Source of the DNA: Allocoprobacillus sp002160865
GTDB lineage: Bacteria; Bacillota_I; Bacilli_A; Erysipelotrichales; Coprobacillaceae
Length of the DNA stretch: 64,000 nucleotides
Assembly: GCF_042850985.1 (NCBI RefSeq)
Contig: NZ_AP031415.1
Location: forward strand, 558,001-622,000
Direction of reading: 5' to 3'
The translations under genes were made by a program, and so were the position numbers. Below the pieces are notes generated by a model. The model made no database searches. It saw only the letters and a list, made by a program, of their open reading frames with translations, and had not been told where the DNA came from. Within the stretch, counting starts at the first letter, position 1. Each line of letters starts with the position of its first letter. Below, piece by piece: positions 16,080 to 23,829 of this stretch.

Positions 16080-16392
16080 GCCTTATTTTGGCAAGGCGGT
16101 TTCTTCACGGGAGGATTACGAATGACAGGAGTGCATAAAAGAAAATCATCAAAAAAATTTTAATCCGTGTTAAGGGAGTTTACAGCTATTTCCGTGTAGA
16201 ATTTCCTCAATATTTGTCGATTATATTCGCTAAAGCTCAACGAGGTTATCAAAACTTCTTGGGCTTTTTTGCTTTTTCTGGATTTCTTTTTCAAACTTTG
16301 CCAGTTCATATCCTCTCATTTGTATTAATGACGGAAAGGGGGAAGGAACGGTTACAATCACCGCCTTTTGACAAGCGAAAGGAGGTGAAAAT
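16080..16392 (+). promoter_or_regulatory. Leader region of the sigma-factor gene with internal terminator
   Basis: The stretch before the sigma gene holds a strong Shine-Dalgarno (GGGAGG) and a 13-codon ORF at about 16121 (MTGVHKRKSSKKF). An intrinsic terminator follows: AAAGCTCAA at 16232-16240 with TTGGGCTTT at 16259-16267 and a T-run. A second frame (16214-16396) stays open but has no good start. The order short ORF, terminator, sigma gene looks like an attenuator. Alternatively the two frames are one broken gene, since adding one A to the run near 16155 would join them. Confidence 0.4.
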
Positions 16393-16821
16393 GTGAAAAG
16401 ACCCACTTCTCCGGAAGATGTTCAGAAAGTCTTTGACTGTTACTGCAAGAAGATTTTGAAGAATGAAGCAATCAATATTCAGAAGCACTACCAGCGTATG
16501 AACGATTTGCAGATTTCCTTTTCAGAACTCACGCCAGAACAACTTGCGGAACTCTCGACTTATGATGATTATTCCACGGACTATGACCTTTACAAAGTCA
16601 TGGGCTACGACGTGAAAATCAAGAATGAGCTGTTAAGTGAAGCATTGCAGGAACTTTCTGAGGAAGAACGCTTTATCTTGTTGCTCTACGGTTTAGGCTT
16701 CAACGACGGCGAGATTGCCGACCTGCTGAAAATTGTACGCCGTACAGTGAACTATAAGCGTCAAAGAGGATTTGAAAAAGTCAGAAAAAGAATGGAGGAA
16801 AAACAGCATGAAGAAGAATAA
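16393..16821 (+). CDS. Sigma-70-like ICE regulator (Tn916 Orf7-like)
   Basis: A 142-residue protein with a C-terminal sigma region 4-like helix-turn-helix (LNDGEIADLLKIVRRTVNYK-like stretch near residues 112-130; the exact sequence is GFNDGEIADLLKI). It begins at a GTG following the very strong site AAAGGAGGTGAAAAT. In Tn916, Orf7 and Orf8 stimulate transcription into the transfer genes after excision. The gene overlaps orf8 by 14 bp, and the pair precedes xis-int exactly as in Tn916. Confidence 0.88.
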   Translation: MKRPTSPEDVQKVFDCYCKKILKNEAINIQKHYQRMNDLQISFSELTPEQLAELSTYDDYSTDYDLYKVMGYDVKIKNELLSEALQELSEEERFILLLYGLGFNDGEIADLLKIVRRTVNYKRQRGFEKVRKRMEEKQHEEE

Positions 16822-17056
16822 AGCGGTACATAAAGGCAATGGCTTATTGCCTTACCCTGTTATCGTTTCCGCTTCACAGGGCGATATTCTGGCTATGAAT
16901 GTTGTGTTATGCCATTACGAGCCATACATTGCCCGCTTGTCCATGCGAACAAGCATTGACGAATACGGCAATCCTCACACCAGCGTTGACGAGGATATGC
17001 GTAGCCGTCTGGAAGCAAAACTGATTGAGCAGGTGCTTAATTTCAAAGTAGCATAA
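16808..17056 (+). CDS. Helix-turn-helix protein, Tn916 Orf8-like
   Basis: An 82-residue protein from the ATG at 16808, chosen for its GGAGG site 15 bases upstream; a reading from 16772 extends inside the sigma gene. It has the HTH_16-like pattern of Tn916 Orf8 (LPYPVIVSASQGDILAMNVV, then IARLSMRTS). It probably acts with the sigma-like protein in control of transfer genes. Confidence 0.82.
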   Translation: MKKNKAVHKGNGLLPYPVIVSASQGDILAMNVVLCHYEPYIARLSMRTSIDEYGNPHTSVDEDMRSRLEAKLIEQVLNFKVA

Positions 17057-17455
17057 ACCAACGTCCTATTACAGAGTGACGCATTATCCCCTTTCCTGCG
17101 TCCTCTCTGGGGCTTGTATATCTATCAAAGTCTATATGACCTCATATGGGCTTTGACAGGCGTATAAGCCGTTGCGGTCTTTGACAACTGAATAAAGCAG
17201 ACAGATACGTTTGTGATACAGCGAGCCACGGGGACTGTACGCCATGACCTTTCCAAAAGAGAGCGAGCGACCCACGCAGTGATCCGAGAGCGACCTTTGG
17301 AAAAGTCGCCCCGCCATGACCTGTATTCACAGGATAATGATACGTCCCAGAGGTGGTTTTGCTCATAGGAATGAGATTGGTTGAGATACCAGCGGAGCTT
17401 TTCCAGAGCCGTCTGTCTGCTTCCAAAAGACACACAGTAAAGGGGGTGCTTATAC
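17057..17455. other. 400-bp non-coding region upstream of xis
   Basis: No convincing gene is present; the two minus-strand ORFs here have poor starts and odd composition. The stretch contains two CTTTGACA motifs (about 17151 and 17178), an AGCAGACAG/CTGTCTGCT inverted pair about 220 bp apart, a CTTTCCAAAAG/CTTTGGAAAAG pair flanking a GCGAGCGACC-rich segment, and a repeated GCCATGACCT (about 17241 and 17311). It may hold promoters, a structured RNA or Xis/Int accessory sites. The last bases hold the xis ribosome-binding site AAAGGGGGTG. Confidence 0.5.
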
Positions 17456-17662
17456 ATGACGAACAATACTGATGTGCCTATCTGGGAAAAGTACACGCTG
17501 ACGATTGAGGAAGCGTCAAAATACTTCCGTATCGGGGAAAAGAAATTGCGTAAGTTGGCAGAGGAAAATCTCGACGCTGGCTGGGTGATTGTGAATGGAA
17601 ACCGTGTGCAGATTAAGCGAAAACAGTTTGAAAAAATCATTGATACATTGGACGAAATCTAA
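17456..17662 (+). CDS. xis: Excisionase Xis of Tn916 family
   Basis: A 68-residue protein nearly co-linear with Tn916 Xis: PIWEKYTLTIEEASKYFRIG at the N-terminal half and NGNRVQIKRKQFEKIIDTLD at the end. It is a small winged-helix architectural protein that bends the element ends and favours excision by Int. It follows the non-coding region with the ribosome-binding site AAAGGGGGTG and precedes int by 79 bp. Confidence 0.96.
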   Translation: MTNNTDVPIWEKYTLTIEEASKYFRIGEKKLRKLAEENLDAGWVIVNGNRVQIKRKQFEKIIDTLDEI

Positions 17663-17741
17663 TGTCAGCGAGCCGTAGATATGATATAATAAAGTATAAC
17701 GTATCAACGGCTCATTCCTTGACGGAAAGGAGCTTCGCACT

Positions 17742-18938
17742 ATGTCTAATGTAAAGAGAAAAGACAATAAGGGACGCAATTTACGACTTGGAGAGAGCCA
17801 GAGAAAAGACGGAAGATACGTTTACAAATATACCGATATATACGGGAACCCACAGTTTAAGTATGCTTGGAAACTTGTTCCGACAGACAAGACACCTGCA
17901 GGGAAACGTGAAGATTTGTCGTTGAGAGAAAAAGAAAAGCAGATTAAGAAAGACCTTGCCGACGGTATCAATACCATAGGCGGGAAAATGACAGTCTGCC
18001 AGCTCTACGCAAAGAAGAACAGCCAGAGAAAAAATGTGAAACGCAACACAGAAAAAGGTCGCCAGTACCTTATGAAAATTCTGGAAAACGACCCTCTGGG
18101 TGCAAGGAGCATTGATACAGTGAAGCTATCAGACGGTAAGGAATGGGCTATGCGAATGTATGAGAATGGCTTTTCCTACAAGACGATTAGCAATTACAAG
18201 CGTTCACTGAAAGCGTCATTCTATATGGCGATTGAGGACGACTGTATCAGAAAAAATCCTTTCAGCTTCAAATTGAGTGACGTTCTGGAAGATAATTCAG
18301 AGCCTAAAGTCATTCTCACGCCAGAGCAGGAAGAAAAAATGCTTGCCTTTATGGAACAGGACAAGACGTACAGCAAGTATTATGATGAAGTGGTTATTCT
18401 TCTGGAAACGGGGCTTCGTATTTCTGAATTTTGCGGTCTGACAGTCCATATTGATATGGCGAACCGTATCATCAATGTAGACCACCAGCTATTGAAAGAC
18501 AGCGAAATCGGCTACTACATTGAAACACCTAAGACCAAAAAAGGAGAACGTCAGCTTCCAATGACAGAAAGAGCCTATCAAGCCTTTAAGCGAGTGTTAC
18601 AGAACAGAGGAAAGGCAGAGCCTATCATCATAGGCGGTTACAGCAATTTCCTGTTCCTAAACCAAAAGGGCTTCCCTAAAGTGGCTGGAAACTATGAGAG
18701 TATGTTGCGTGGGCTTGTGAAGAAATACAACAAGACACATAAAGACCAGCTACCCAACATCACACCACACTCATTCAGACATACCTACTGTACGAACATG
18801 GCAAACAAAGGAATGAACCCGAACACCCTGCAATATATCATGGGACACGCAAACATCACCATGACATTAGGGTACTACGCACACGGTACTTTGAATTCAG
18901 CAAAAGCAGAACTTGAAAGGCTGGCTCTTGCTTCTTAA
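17742..18938 (+). CDS. int: Tyrosine integrase of Tn916 family
   Basis: A 398-residue tyrosine recombinase that excises and integrates the element. The N-terminal arm-binding domain (residues about 1-75) is of the three-stranded Tn916 type. A core-binding helical domain follows, then the catalytic domain with R in ETGLRISEF, H-x-x-R in PHSFRHTY, H in MGHANI and the nucleophilic tyrosine in LGYY near residue 379. The promoter-like TATAAT at about 17689 and the site GGAAAGGAG precede the ATG. Length is close to that of Tn916 Int (405). Confidence 0.97.
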   Translation: MSNVKRKDNKGRNLRLGESQRKDGRYVYKYTDIYGNPQFKYAWKLVPTDKTPAGKREDLSLREKEKQIKKDLADGINTIGGKMTVCQLYAKKNSQRKNVKRNTEKGRQYLMKILENDPLGARSIDTVKLSDGKEWAMRMYENGFSYKTISNYKRSLKASFYMAIEDDCIRKNPFSFKLSDVLEDNSEPKVILTPEQEEKMLAFMEQDKTYSKYYDEVVILLETGLRISEFCGLTVHIDMANRIINVDHQLLKDSEIGYYIETPKTKKGERQLPMTERAYQAFKRVLQNRGKAEPIIIGGYSNFLFLNQKGFPKVAGNYESMLRGLVKKYNKTHKDQLPNITPHSFRHTYCTNMANKGMNPNTLQYIMGHANITMTLGYYAHGTLNSAKAELERLALAS

Positions 18939-18949
18939 ATCGGTGATTG

Positions 18950-19078
18950 TACTACTCATTTACTACTTTTGGTTGCATTTTCATGCTGGTAAATGCCAGC
19001 TTATGCAGAGTATCTTCCAAAAGGAAAATGCCGATAAAGCCCTAAAATACAGGCTATACCGACATTTACCAGCTTATG
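18950..19078. repeat. Repeats at the right end of the ICE (probable Int binding sites)
   Basis: Two TACTAC motifs at 18950 and 18961 are spaced by 11 bp. GCTGGTAAATG at 18985-18995 has a perfect inverted copy CATTTACCAGC at 19063-19073, and CCAGCTTATG occurs at 18996-19005 and 19069-19078. Repeats just outside int are expected for arm-type binding of Tn916 Int near the end of the element. Which of them are bound is not known. Confidence 0.5.
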
Positions 19079-19087
19079 AAAAGATAA

Positions 19088-19309
19088 TCAGAAAATTAGT
19101 GAGTTTTTAATAATAACATAGCTACAACAAATAATAATAGCCCCAATAAGAGCAATCCCACTATATATGGGCATCAGATAGGAGAGTACATATTCATCTC
19201 CACCTACAATAAGAAATGATAGAATATAAGATAAAAAATAAGAGTTCAAGATAAACAACCCTATAAAAGATCCAATTCCAATAACGATAACTTTTTCACT
19301 TTTTAACAC
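19088..19309 (-). CDS. Small two-helix membrane protein at the ICE junction
   Basis: A 73-residue protein with two or three hydrophobic helices (about residues 7-34 and 45-66). It starts at GTG after AAAGGAGACTATT, which overlaps the stop codon of the yaaA-like gene, so it is the second gene of that operon. Its last codons run into the ICE border region; the native C terminus may have been replaced by element-derived sequence on integration. No function is known. Confidence 0.6.
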   Translation of the reverse strand: MLKSEKVIVIGIGSFIGLFILNSYFLSYILSFLIVGGDEYVLSYLMPIYSGIALIGAIIICCSYVIIKNSLIF

Positions 19310-19320
19310 AATAGTCTCCT

Positions 19321-20025
19321 TTACATATTTTTGACGAAGGCAAGAGTACCTTCTTGATTATAATCTGGCTGATATGTAAAACCATCAATATTGATTGTTT
19401 TCAATTCATCCAATGTTTTGATCTCATTTAAAATCATCTGATTTAACATTTGACCTCTGGCTTTTTTGATAATCATAGCGTTTCTTTTCATTTTCCCATG
19501 ATCGTTGATAATGAAATCTATAAAATAAATATGAGGATGTCTTAACATATTGGTAAATTCTTTAGAAGCTAAAGAAATAATGAAATCAACTTGTTCAAAA
19601 TATTGATATAAAGGTGTATACCAATAATCATATAAGTTGATATGATCAGGTTTCATTGTCATATCTAAACGATAAGGCGTTATTAAAGTATTGTATTTTA
19701 AAACACCATAGTAAGCATCTAAAATACATAAGTGTTCAGATAAGTAGTCTTGATGATTCATATAAGATGCTAATTCAAGTTGTTTAAAAACTGTTCCTTG
19801 ATAAAAAGCTAAAGCAGGATGAGCAGTCTGTTCATCATGAAAATACTGATAAACTTGAGTTGCCTGTTTATAAGATATTTTCATGAGCTGACATAACTGT
19901 TCATCATTATATTGTTTTAAAATGTTTGTAAGATATTGTGTTTCTTCTTGAAACAAAGGTTCACTACCAACAAAAGGAACCTTTTGATATTTCATTGTTT
20001 TACTTGGGGCAATGACAATTTTCAT
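19321..20025 (-). CDS. yaaA: YaaA/UPF0246-family protein
   Basis: A 234-residue protein starting MKIVIAPSKTM, the hallmark N terminus of the YaaA (UPF0246, DUF328) family. In E. coli the family limits free iron during peroxide stress and binds DNA. The later segment YYGVLKYNTLITPYRLDM and the terminal FTYQPDYNQEGTLAFV match the family pattern, and the length is near the usual 240-260. It precedes a small membrane gene. This is the first clearly chromosomal gene beyond the ICE. Confidence 0.88.
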   Translation of the reverse strand: MKIVIAPSKTMKYQKVPFVGSEPLFQEETQYLTNILKQYNDEQLCQLMKISYKQATQVYQYFHDEQTAHPALAFYQGTVFKQLELASYMNHQDYLSEHLCILDAYYGVLKYNTLITPYRLDMTMKPDHINLYDYWYTPLYQYFEQVDFIISLASKEFTNMLRHPHIYFIDFIINDHGKMKRNAMIIKKARGQMLNQMILNEIKTLDELKTINIDGFTYQPDYNQEGTLAFVKNM

Positions 20026-20104
20026 ATTATTTCACCTCGAGATTATTATAAAGTATTTAATGTCTTCGATAAAGAAATATGTTATAATTTTGCAGGGTGA
20101 TAAT

Positions 20105-21091
20105 GTGAATACAATTGTAATCAATAAAATATTAATGCATATGCTGGATTTTGAACATCGTAAGATTTATCATTCTACTGATTTTGTAGACATGAATGAA
20201 ACATCTATAGATTATTATCGTAAAAAAGTAGAGAAAGCCTTAAATTCTCCTTCTTTAAAAGAATTAACGGTTGGTTCTTTACATGAGATGATGTTAAGAA
20301 GTGAAAAAATGATTGAAAGTCAAGAAGAATTTATCAAACAGGCTCATGAAATGACGGACAAATTATTTGCTTTAGGCTCAGTGATTGAAGAAATGCCTAA
20401 CAGTAATGTTTTATTTGTAGATTGTTATAAAAACGGGGAAAGATATGTCGGTGCTTTAAAACTGAATTATCGTTATATTCCCATGAGTGTGATTGATGAA
20501 AACAATATTCGTATTACTAAAAAACAGGTTTTACCAACAATGGGTTCACCGGTAGATGAAGCGATTATTGTGAATGTGGATGCGAAAAAGTTATTTTTAA
20601 TTGAAAAGAAATATAACATTGATGGGAAATTGGATTTTTATTTAAATGCACAGTGGATTAAAGGTGAAGAAAAGCTAACAGATAAGCAGAAAATATCAAC
20701 CATGAAAAAAGTTGTGAGAAAGATGGATGATATTTATAATGTTAATGATGGAAAAGCGTTGCCTTTAATGAAACATGAAATACAGGAAAAAATTGATACT
20801 AATCAACCTGTTAAACCTTTAGAAATTGTCAAAAAGGTATTAGAAAAAGATGGACAGGCACAAGAAGAAAGTGAAATTATGATGAAAGACTTAGGAATTG
20901 GTGAAGAAGATCAGATTGAAAGTTTATCATTAACAGCTATGGATAAATGTAAACTGGTATTAGATGATGAAATTGAGATTAGTTTACCAATTGAGGAATA
21001 TCTATCTGGTGATAAGGTGGAAAAGGTTAAACAGGAAGATGGAACATATTCTATTTTATTAAAAGATGTTAGTGAAGTGATTGTAAAGTAA
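20105..21091 (+). CDS. Nucleoid-associated protein, NdpA/NA37 family
   Basis: A 328-residue protein beginning at GTG 20105 after AGGGTGATA; the longer reading from 20012 has no ribosome-binding site. The pattern TIVINKILMHMLDF at the start, FVDCYKNGERYVGALKLNYR in the middle and a C-terminal I-x-L-P-x-E-x-Y segment followed by DGTYSILLKDV matches the 37-kDa nucleoid-associated proteins of Firmicutes. Role in nucleoid organisation is known only for distant members. It is monocistronic or leads into the ferredoxin gene 18 bp away. Confidence 0.75.
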   Translation: MNTIVINKILMHMLDFEHRKIYHSTDFVDMNETSIDYYRKKVEKALNSPSLKELTVGSLHEMMLRSEKMIESQEEFIKQAHEMTDKLFALGSVIEEMPNSNVLFVDCYKNGERYVGALKLNYRYIPMSVIDENNIRITKKQVLPTMGSPVDEAIIVNVDAKKLFLIEKKYNIDGKLDFYLNAQWIKGEEKLTDKQKISTMKKVVRKMDDIYNVNDGKALPLMKHEIQEKIDTNQPVKPLEIVKKVLEKDGQAQEESEIMMKDLGIGEEDQIESLSLTAMDKCKLVLDDEIEISLPIEEYLSGDKVEKVKQEDGTYSILLKDVSEVIVK

Positions 21092-21109
21092 TCTAAATGA
21101 GGGGAAAAC

Positions 21110-21346
21110 ATGAATCCAATTTTAGTATTAGATTGTGAAAAATGTATCCGTTGTAGTTGTTGCATTGACACATGCCCAATGGATGATGTGACAACAGATG
21201 ATGAGGACTATCCTGCTTTTCAAAGAATATCTTGTATCTGTTGTTATATGAATGAAACAACATGTCCACAACAAACTATTATAATTCAAGATGAATGTTT
21301 TGATAGAAAGTATGATTTGAAATCATGCTTTTTATTATTGTCTTGA
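21110..21346 (+). CDS. Small ferredoxin-like 4Fe-4S protein
   Basis: A 78-residue protein with a cysteine-rich N terminus: CEKCIRCSCCIDTCP supplies the CX2CX2C and a CP motif of a 4Fe-4S ferredoxin, and CICCYMNETTCP gives a second, less regular cluster. The unusual extra cysteines and the missing second standard motif differ from 2[4Fe-4S] ferredoxins. A GAGGGGAA site precedes the ATG by six to eight bases. Likely an electron carrier; the partner is unknown. Confidence 0.75.
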   Translation: MNPILVLDCEKCIRCSCCIDTCPMDDVTTDDEDYPAFQRISCICCYMNETTCPQQTIIIQDECFDRKYDLKSCFLLLS

Positions 21347-21420
21347 TATTTCATAGTTACTTTTTTCAATATATTCATCATCTTAAGAAATGGGCATAAT
21401 AGTATAAAGGTTGTGATACG

Positions 21421-21636
21421 ATGATCAGTTATGCTCCATTATTTAAGACAATGAAAGACAAATCCATAACAACATATACTTTGATTCATGTCCATGGATT
21501 GAATTCAAGAACAATTCATAATATTAAACATGGCAAAGGAATTTCAACTTTTACTTTGGAAAAACTATGTGTGGCATTGGATTGTACACCTAATGATGTT
21601 ATTGAATTTATTAAAGAAGATAATCAAAAAATATAA
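21421..21636 (+). CDS. XRE-type helix-turn-helix regulator (71 aa)
   Basis: A short protein made almost only of a Cro/CI helix-turn-helix (LIHVHGLNSRTIHNIKHGKG, then FTLEKLCVALDCTPNDVIEF), as in YozG-like regulators of low-GC Firmicutes. A promoter-like TAGTATAAAGG lies upstream and the start is an ATG just after TACG. A terminator follows the stop codon. The target is unknown. Confidence 0.82.
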   Translation: MISYAPLFKTMKDKSITTYTLIHVHGLNSRTIHNIKHGKGISTFTLEKLCVALDCTPNDVIEFIKEDNQKI

Positions 21637-21656
21637 GAGTTTATGAATGTTATAAG

Positions 21657-21687
21657 GATTCGATAGTTAAATTTCGAATCTTTTTTT
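21657..21687 (+). terminator. Intrinsic terminator after the XRE gene
   Basis: GATTCGA at 21657-21663 pairs with TCGAATC at 21674-21680, followed by seven T. The next 250 bp up to glgB are AT-rich with no gene; a TATAAT at about 21912 close to the glgB ribosome-binding site may be its -10 element. Confidence 0.85.
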
Positions 21688-21941
21688 ACAAACTTATATC
21701 AAAGTATATATTGATTTTTTTAATTGATAATGAAACAGTTATGATTATTTTAATAGTATACTCAATAGGCAACAAAAAAACTTTAAAATATGAGTTATTG
21801 TTTGTTATGAGAGGATAAAAGAAATATTAAGAATTTGCATATATATTCTTGTATTTCTTTTTTTGTTTATTCGCTATAAATAAAAAGAGTGATTTTTTAA
21901 GCGTTTTCATGTATAATAAAAACTATGAAAGGGGTTTGACT

Positions 21942-23813
21942 ATGGCACAATTAGATAACTTTTTGATTCAGCTTTTCCATGAAGGAAACTGTTTAGAGAT
22001 GTATAAAGTTTTTGGTGCACATTTTGAAGAAATGGATGGGCAAAAAGGTGTAAGATTTACTGTTTATGCTCCAAATGCTAGAAGTGTGCAGGTTGTAGGT
22101 GATTTCAACAAATGGAATGGTGAAAATCACTATATGGAAAAATATACAGATGGTGGTATATATACTTTATTTATTCCTAAAATCAAACAATATGATACAT
22201 ATAAATATCGTATTGAAATACCTAATGGTTCTTGGGTGGATCGTGCTGATCCTTATGCTTTCTTTAGTGAATTAAGACCGGGAACAGCTTCTAAGGTTTA
22301 TAAAATTGATGGTTTTAGATGGGCTGATAAACGTTGGTTAAATAAGCGCACAAAGAATTTTGATAAAGTTTTGAATATCTATGAAGCTAATATTGGTTCA
22401 TGGAAAATGAAAAAAGATTTTACTGATGAAGAAGATGGTGAATATTGCAGCTATGAAGAAATGATTGATCAGATCATTCCTTATGTTGTAGAAAATGGGT
22501 TCTCACATATTGAATTAATGCCTTTAACTGAATTTCCTTTTGATGGGTCATGGGGATATCAGGCAACAGGATATTTTAGTGCAACAAGTCGTTACGGTAA
22601 TCCAAAACAATTAATGGCATTTATCAATGCTTGTCATAAAAATAATATTGGCGTGATTATGGATTTTGTACCTGCTCATTTTGTAAAAGATGGACATGGA
22701 TTGCATCAATTTGATGGGGGCTTTGTTTACGAATATCCAGATATCAATTTAAGATATACAGAATGGGATAGCTGTTATTTTGATTTGGGTAGAGAAGAAG
22801 TACGTAGTTTCTTGATGTCTTCTGTTCATTTCTGGGCGAATTACTTTCATGTGGATGGTATTCGTTTTGATGCGATTAGTAATTTGATTTATTGGAAAGG
22901 AAATAAAGAACGTGGTGTCAATGATGGTGCCATTGAATTCATGAAACGTATGAATTCGCATATGAATGGATTATTTCCTGGTGTCATGTTGATTGCGGAA
23001 GATTCAACTGATTATCCAAATGTCACAACAGCTCCACAATCTGGAGGACTTGGATTTGATTATAAATGGGATTTAGGTTGGATGAATGATACATTGGCTT
23101 ATTTTAAAAAGGATCCAATTTATCGACAATACCCAGATGTTCACAATAAACTGACTTTTTCTATGATGTATTTCTATCGTGAAAATTATATTTTGCCTTT
23201 CTCACATGATGAAGTGGTTCATAGTAAAGGCACAATTCTAGATAAAATGTGGGGGAATAATGATCAGAAATTTGCTCAGTGTAAGTCTTTATACTTATAT
23301 ATGATGACACATCCAGGTAAGAAATTAAACTTTATGGGAAATGAGCTGGCTGAATATAAAGAATGGGATGAAAAGAAAGCATTAGGATGGGTATTATTAA
23401 AATATCCACAACATGATTCATTCCATAGATATTTTAGTGATTTAAATCATCTGATTTTAAAACATCCGGCTTTATATCAATACGATTACTATCCAGAAGG
23501 ATTTGAATGGTTAGTTGTGGATGATATGAAACAAAGTGTCTTTGCTTATGCACGTTATGCACCGGATGGGGAAGTGCTTGTTTGTGTTATGAACTTTGTA
23601 GGAAATACACATCATGGTTATCGTATTCCTGTTCCTGTAGCAGGAACTTATAAGGAAATCATTAACACAGATACAGATTATTACACTGGTAGCAATTTTA
23701 CGAATAAACGTGCTATTAAATCACAAAAAATACACGCTGTAAACAAAGAAAATTCGATTTTGGTTGACATTGCACCATTTTCGAGTATGATATTTGAATT
23801 GAAAAGAAAATAG
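21942..23813 (+). CDS. glgB: 1,4-alpha-glucan branching enzyme
   Basis: This enzyme forms alpha-1,6 branches in glycogen. The ATG at 21942 with GAAAGGGG upstream gives 623 residues; a longer frame from 21849 lacks a site. An N-terminal CBM48 domain (VQVVGDFNKWNG) is followed by the GH13 barrel: DFVPAHF near residue 245, GIRFDA with the nucleophile Asp near 308, the acid Glu in LIAEDS near 351 and FSHDEV near 421. All catalytic residues are present. glgP follows after 16 bp, so synthesis and degradation enzymes share an operon; glgC, glgD and glgA are not in the window. Confidence 0.97.
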   Translation: MAQLDNFLIQLFHEGNCLEMYKVFGAHFEEMDGQKGVRFTVYAPNARSVQVVGDFNKWNGENHYMEKYTDGGIYTLFIPKIKQYDTYKYRIEIPNGSWVDRADPYAFFSELRPGTASKVYKIDGFRWADKRWLNKRTKNFDKVLNIYEANIGSWKMKKDFTDEEDGEYCSYEEMIDQIIPYVVENGFSHIELMPLTEFPFDGSWGYQATGYFSATSRYGNPKQLMAFINACHKNNIGVIMDFVPAHFVKDGHGLHQFDGGFVYEYPDINLRYTEWDSCYFDLGREEVRSFLMSSVHFWANYFHVDGIRFDAISNLIYWKGNKERGVNDGAIEFMKRMNSHMNGLFPGVMLIAEDSTDYPNVTTAPQSGGLGFDYKWDLGWMNDTLAYFKKDPIYRQYPDVHNKLTFSMMYFYRENYILPFSHDEVVHSKGTILDKMWGNNDQKFAQCKSLYLYMMTHPGKKLNFMGNELAEYKEWDEKKALGWVLLKYPQHDSFHRYFSDLNHLILKHPALYQYDYYPEGFEWLVVDDMKQSVFAYARYAPDGEVLVCVMNFVGNTHHGYRIPVPVAGTYKEIINTDTDYYTGSNFTNKRAIKSQKIHAVNKENSILVDIAPFSSMIFELKRK

Positions 23814-23829
23814 TTGAGGGAGACGAGAT

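Larger units (their letters stand above)
1..19110. mobile_element. Tn916/Tn1545-family integrative conjugative element, left end outside window
   Basis: Gene content and order match the Tn916 backbone: coupling ATPase, oriT, MobT, ArdA, TcpE, VirB4-like ATPase, channel protein, NlpC/P60 hydrolase, TcpC, sigma factor, Orf8, Xis, Int. The stretch is clearly richer in G+C than the DNA after 19.1 kb, except for the AT-rich cargo at 11.7-14.4 kb. No tet(M) or its leader is present. The right end is placed at about 19,080-19,110, after the repeats that follow int, where base composition changes; the exact junction cannot be fixed without an empty-site comparison. The left end and the first genes of the element lie upstream of the window. 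Confidence 0.93.

Noticed and set aside
16214..16396. 60-codon frame before the sigma gene
   Set aside because: It lacks a start with a ribosome-binding site and contains an intrinsic terminator; it is described as leader region instead.
17125..17640. Minus-strand frames of 171 and 97 codons around the xis region
   Set aside because: The longer frame runs opposite xis; neither has a good start site or a plausible protein composition, and the region is better read as non-coding.
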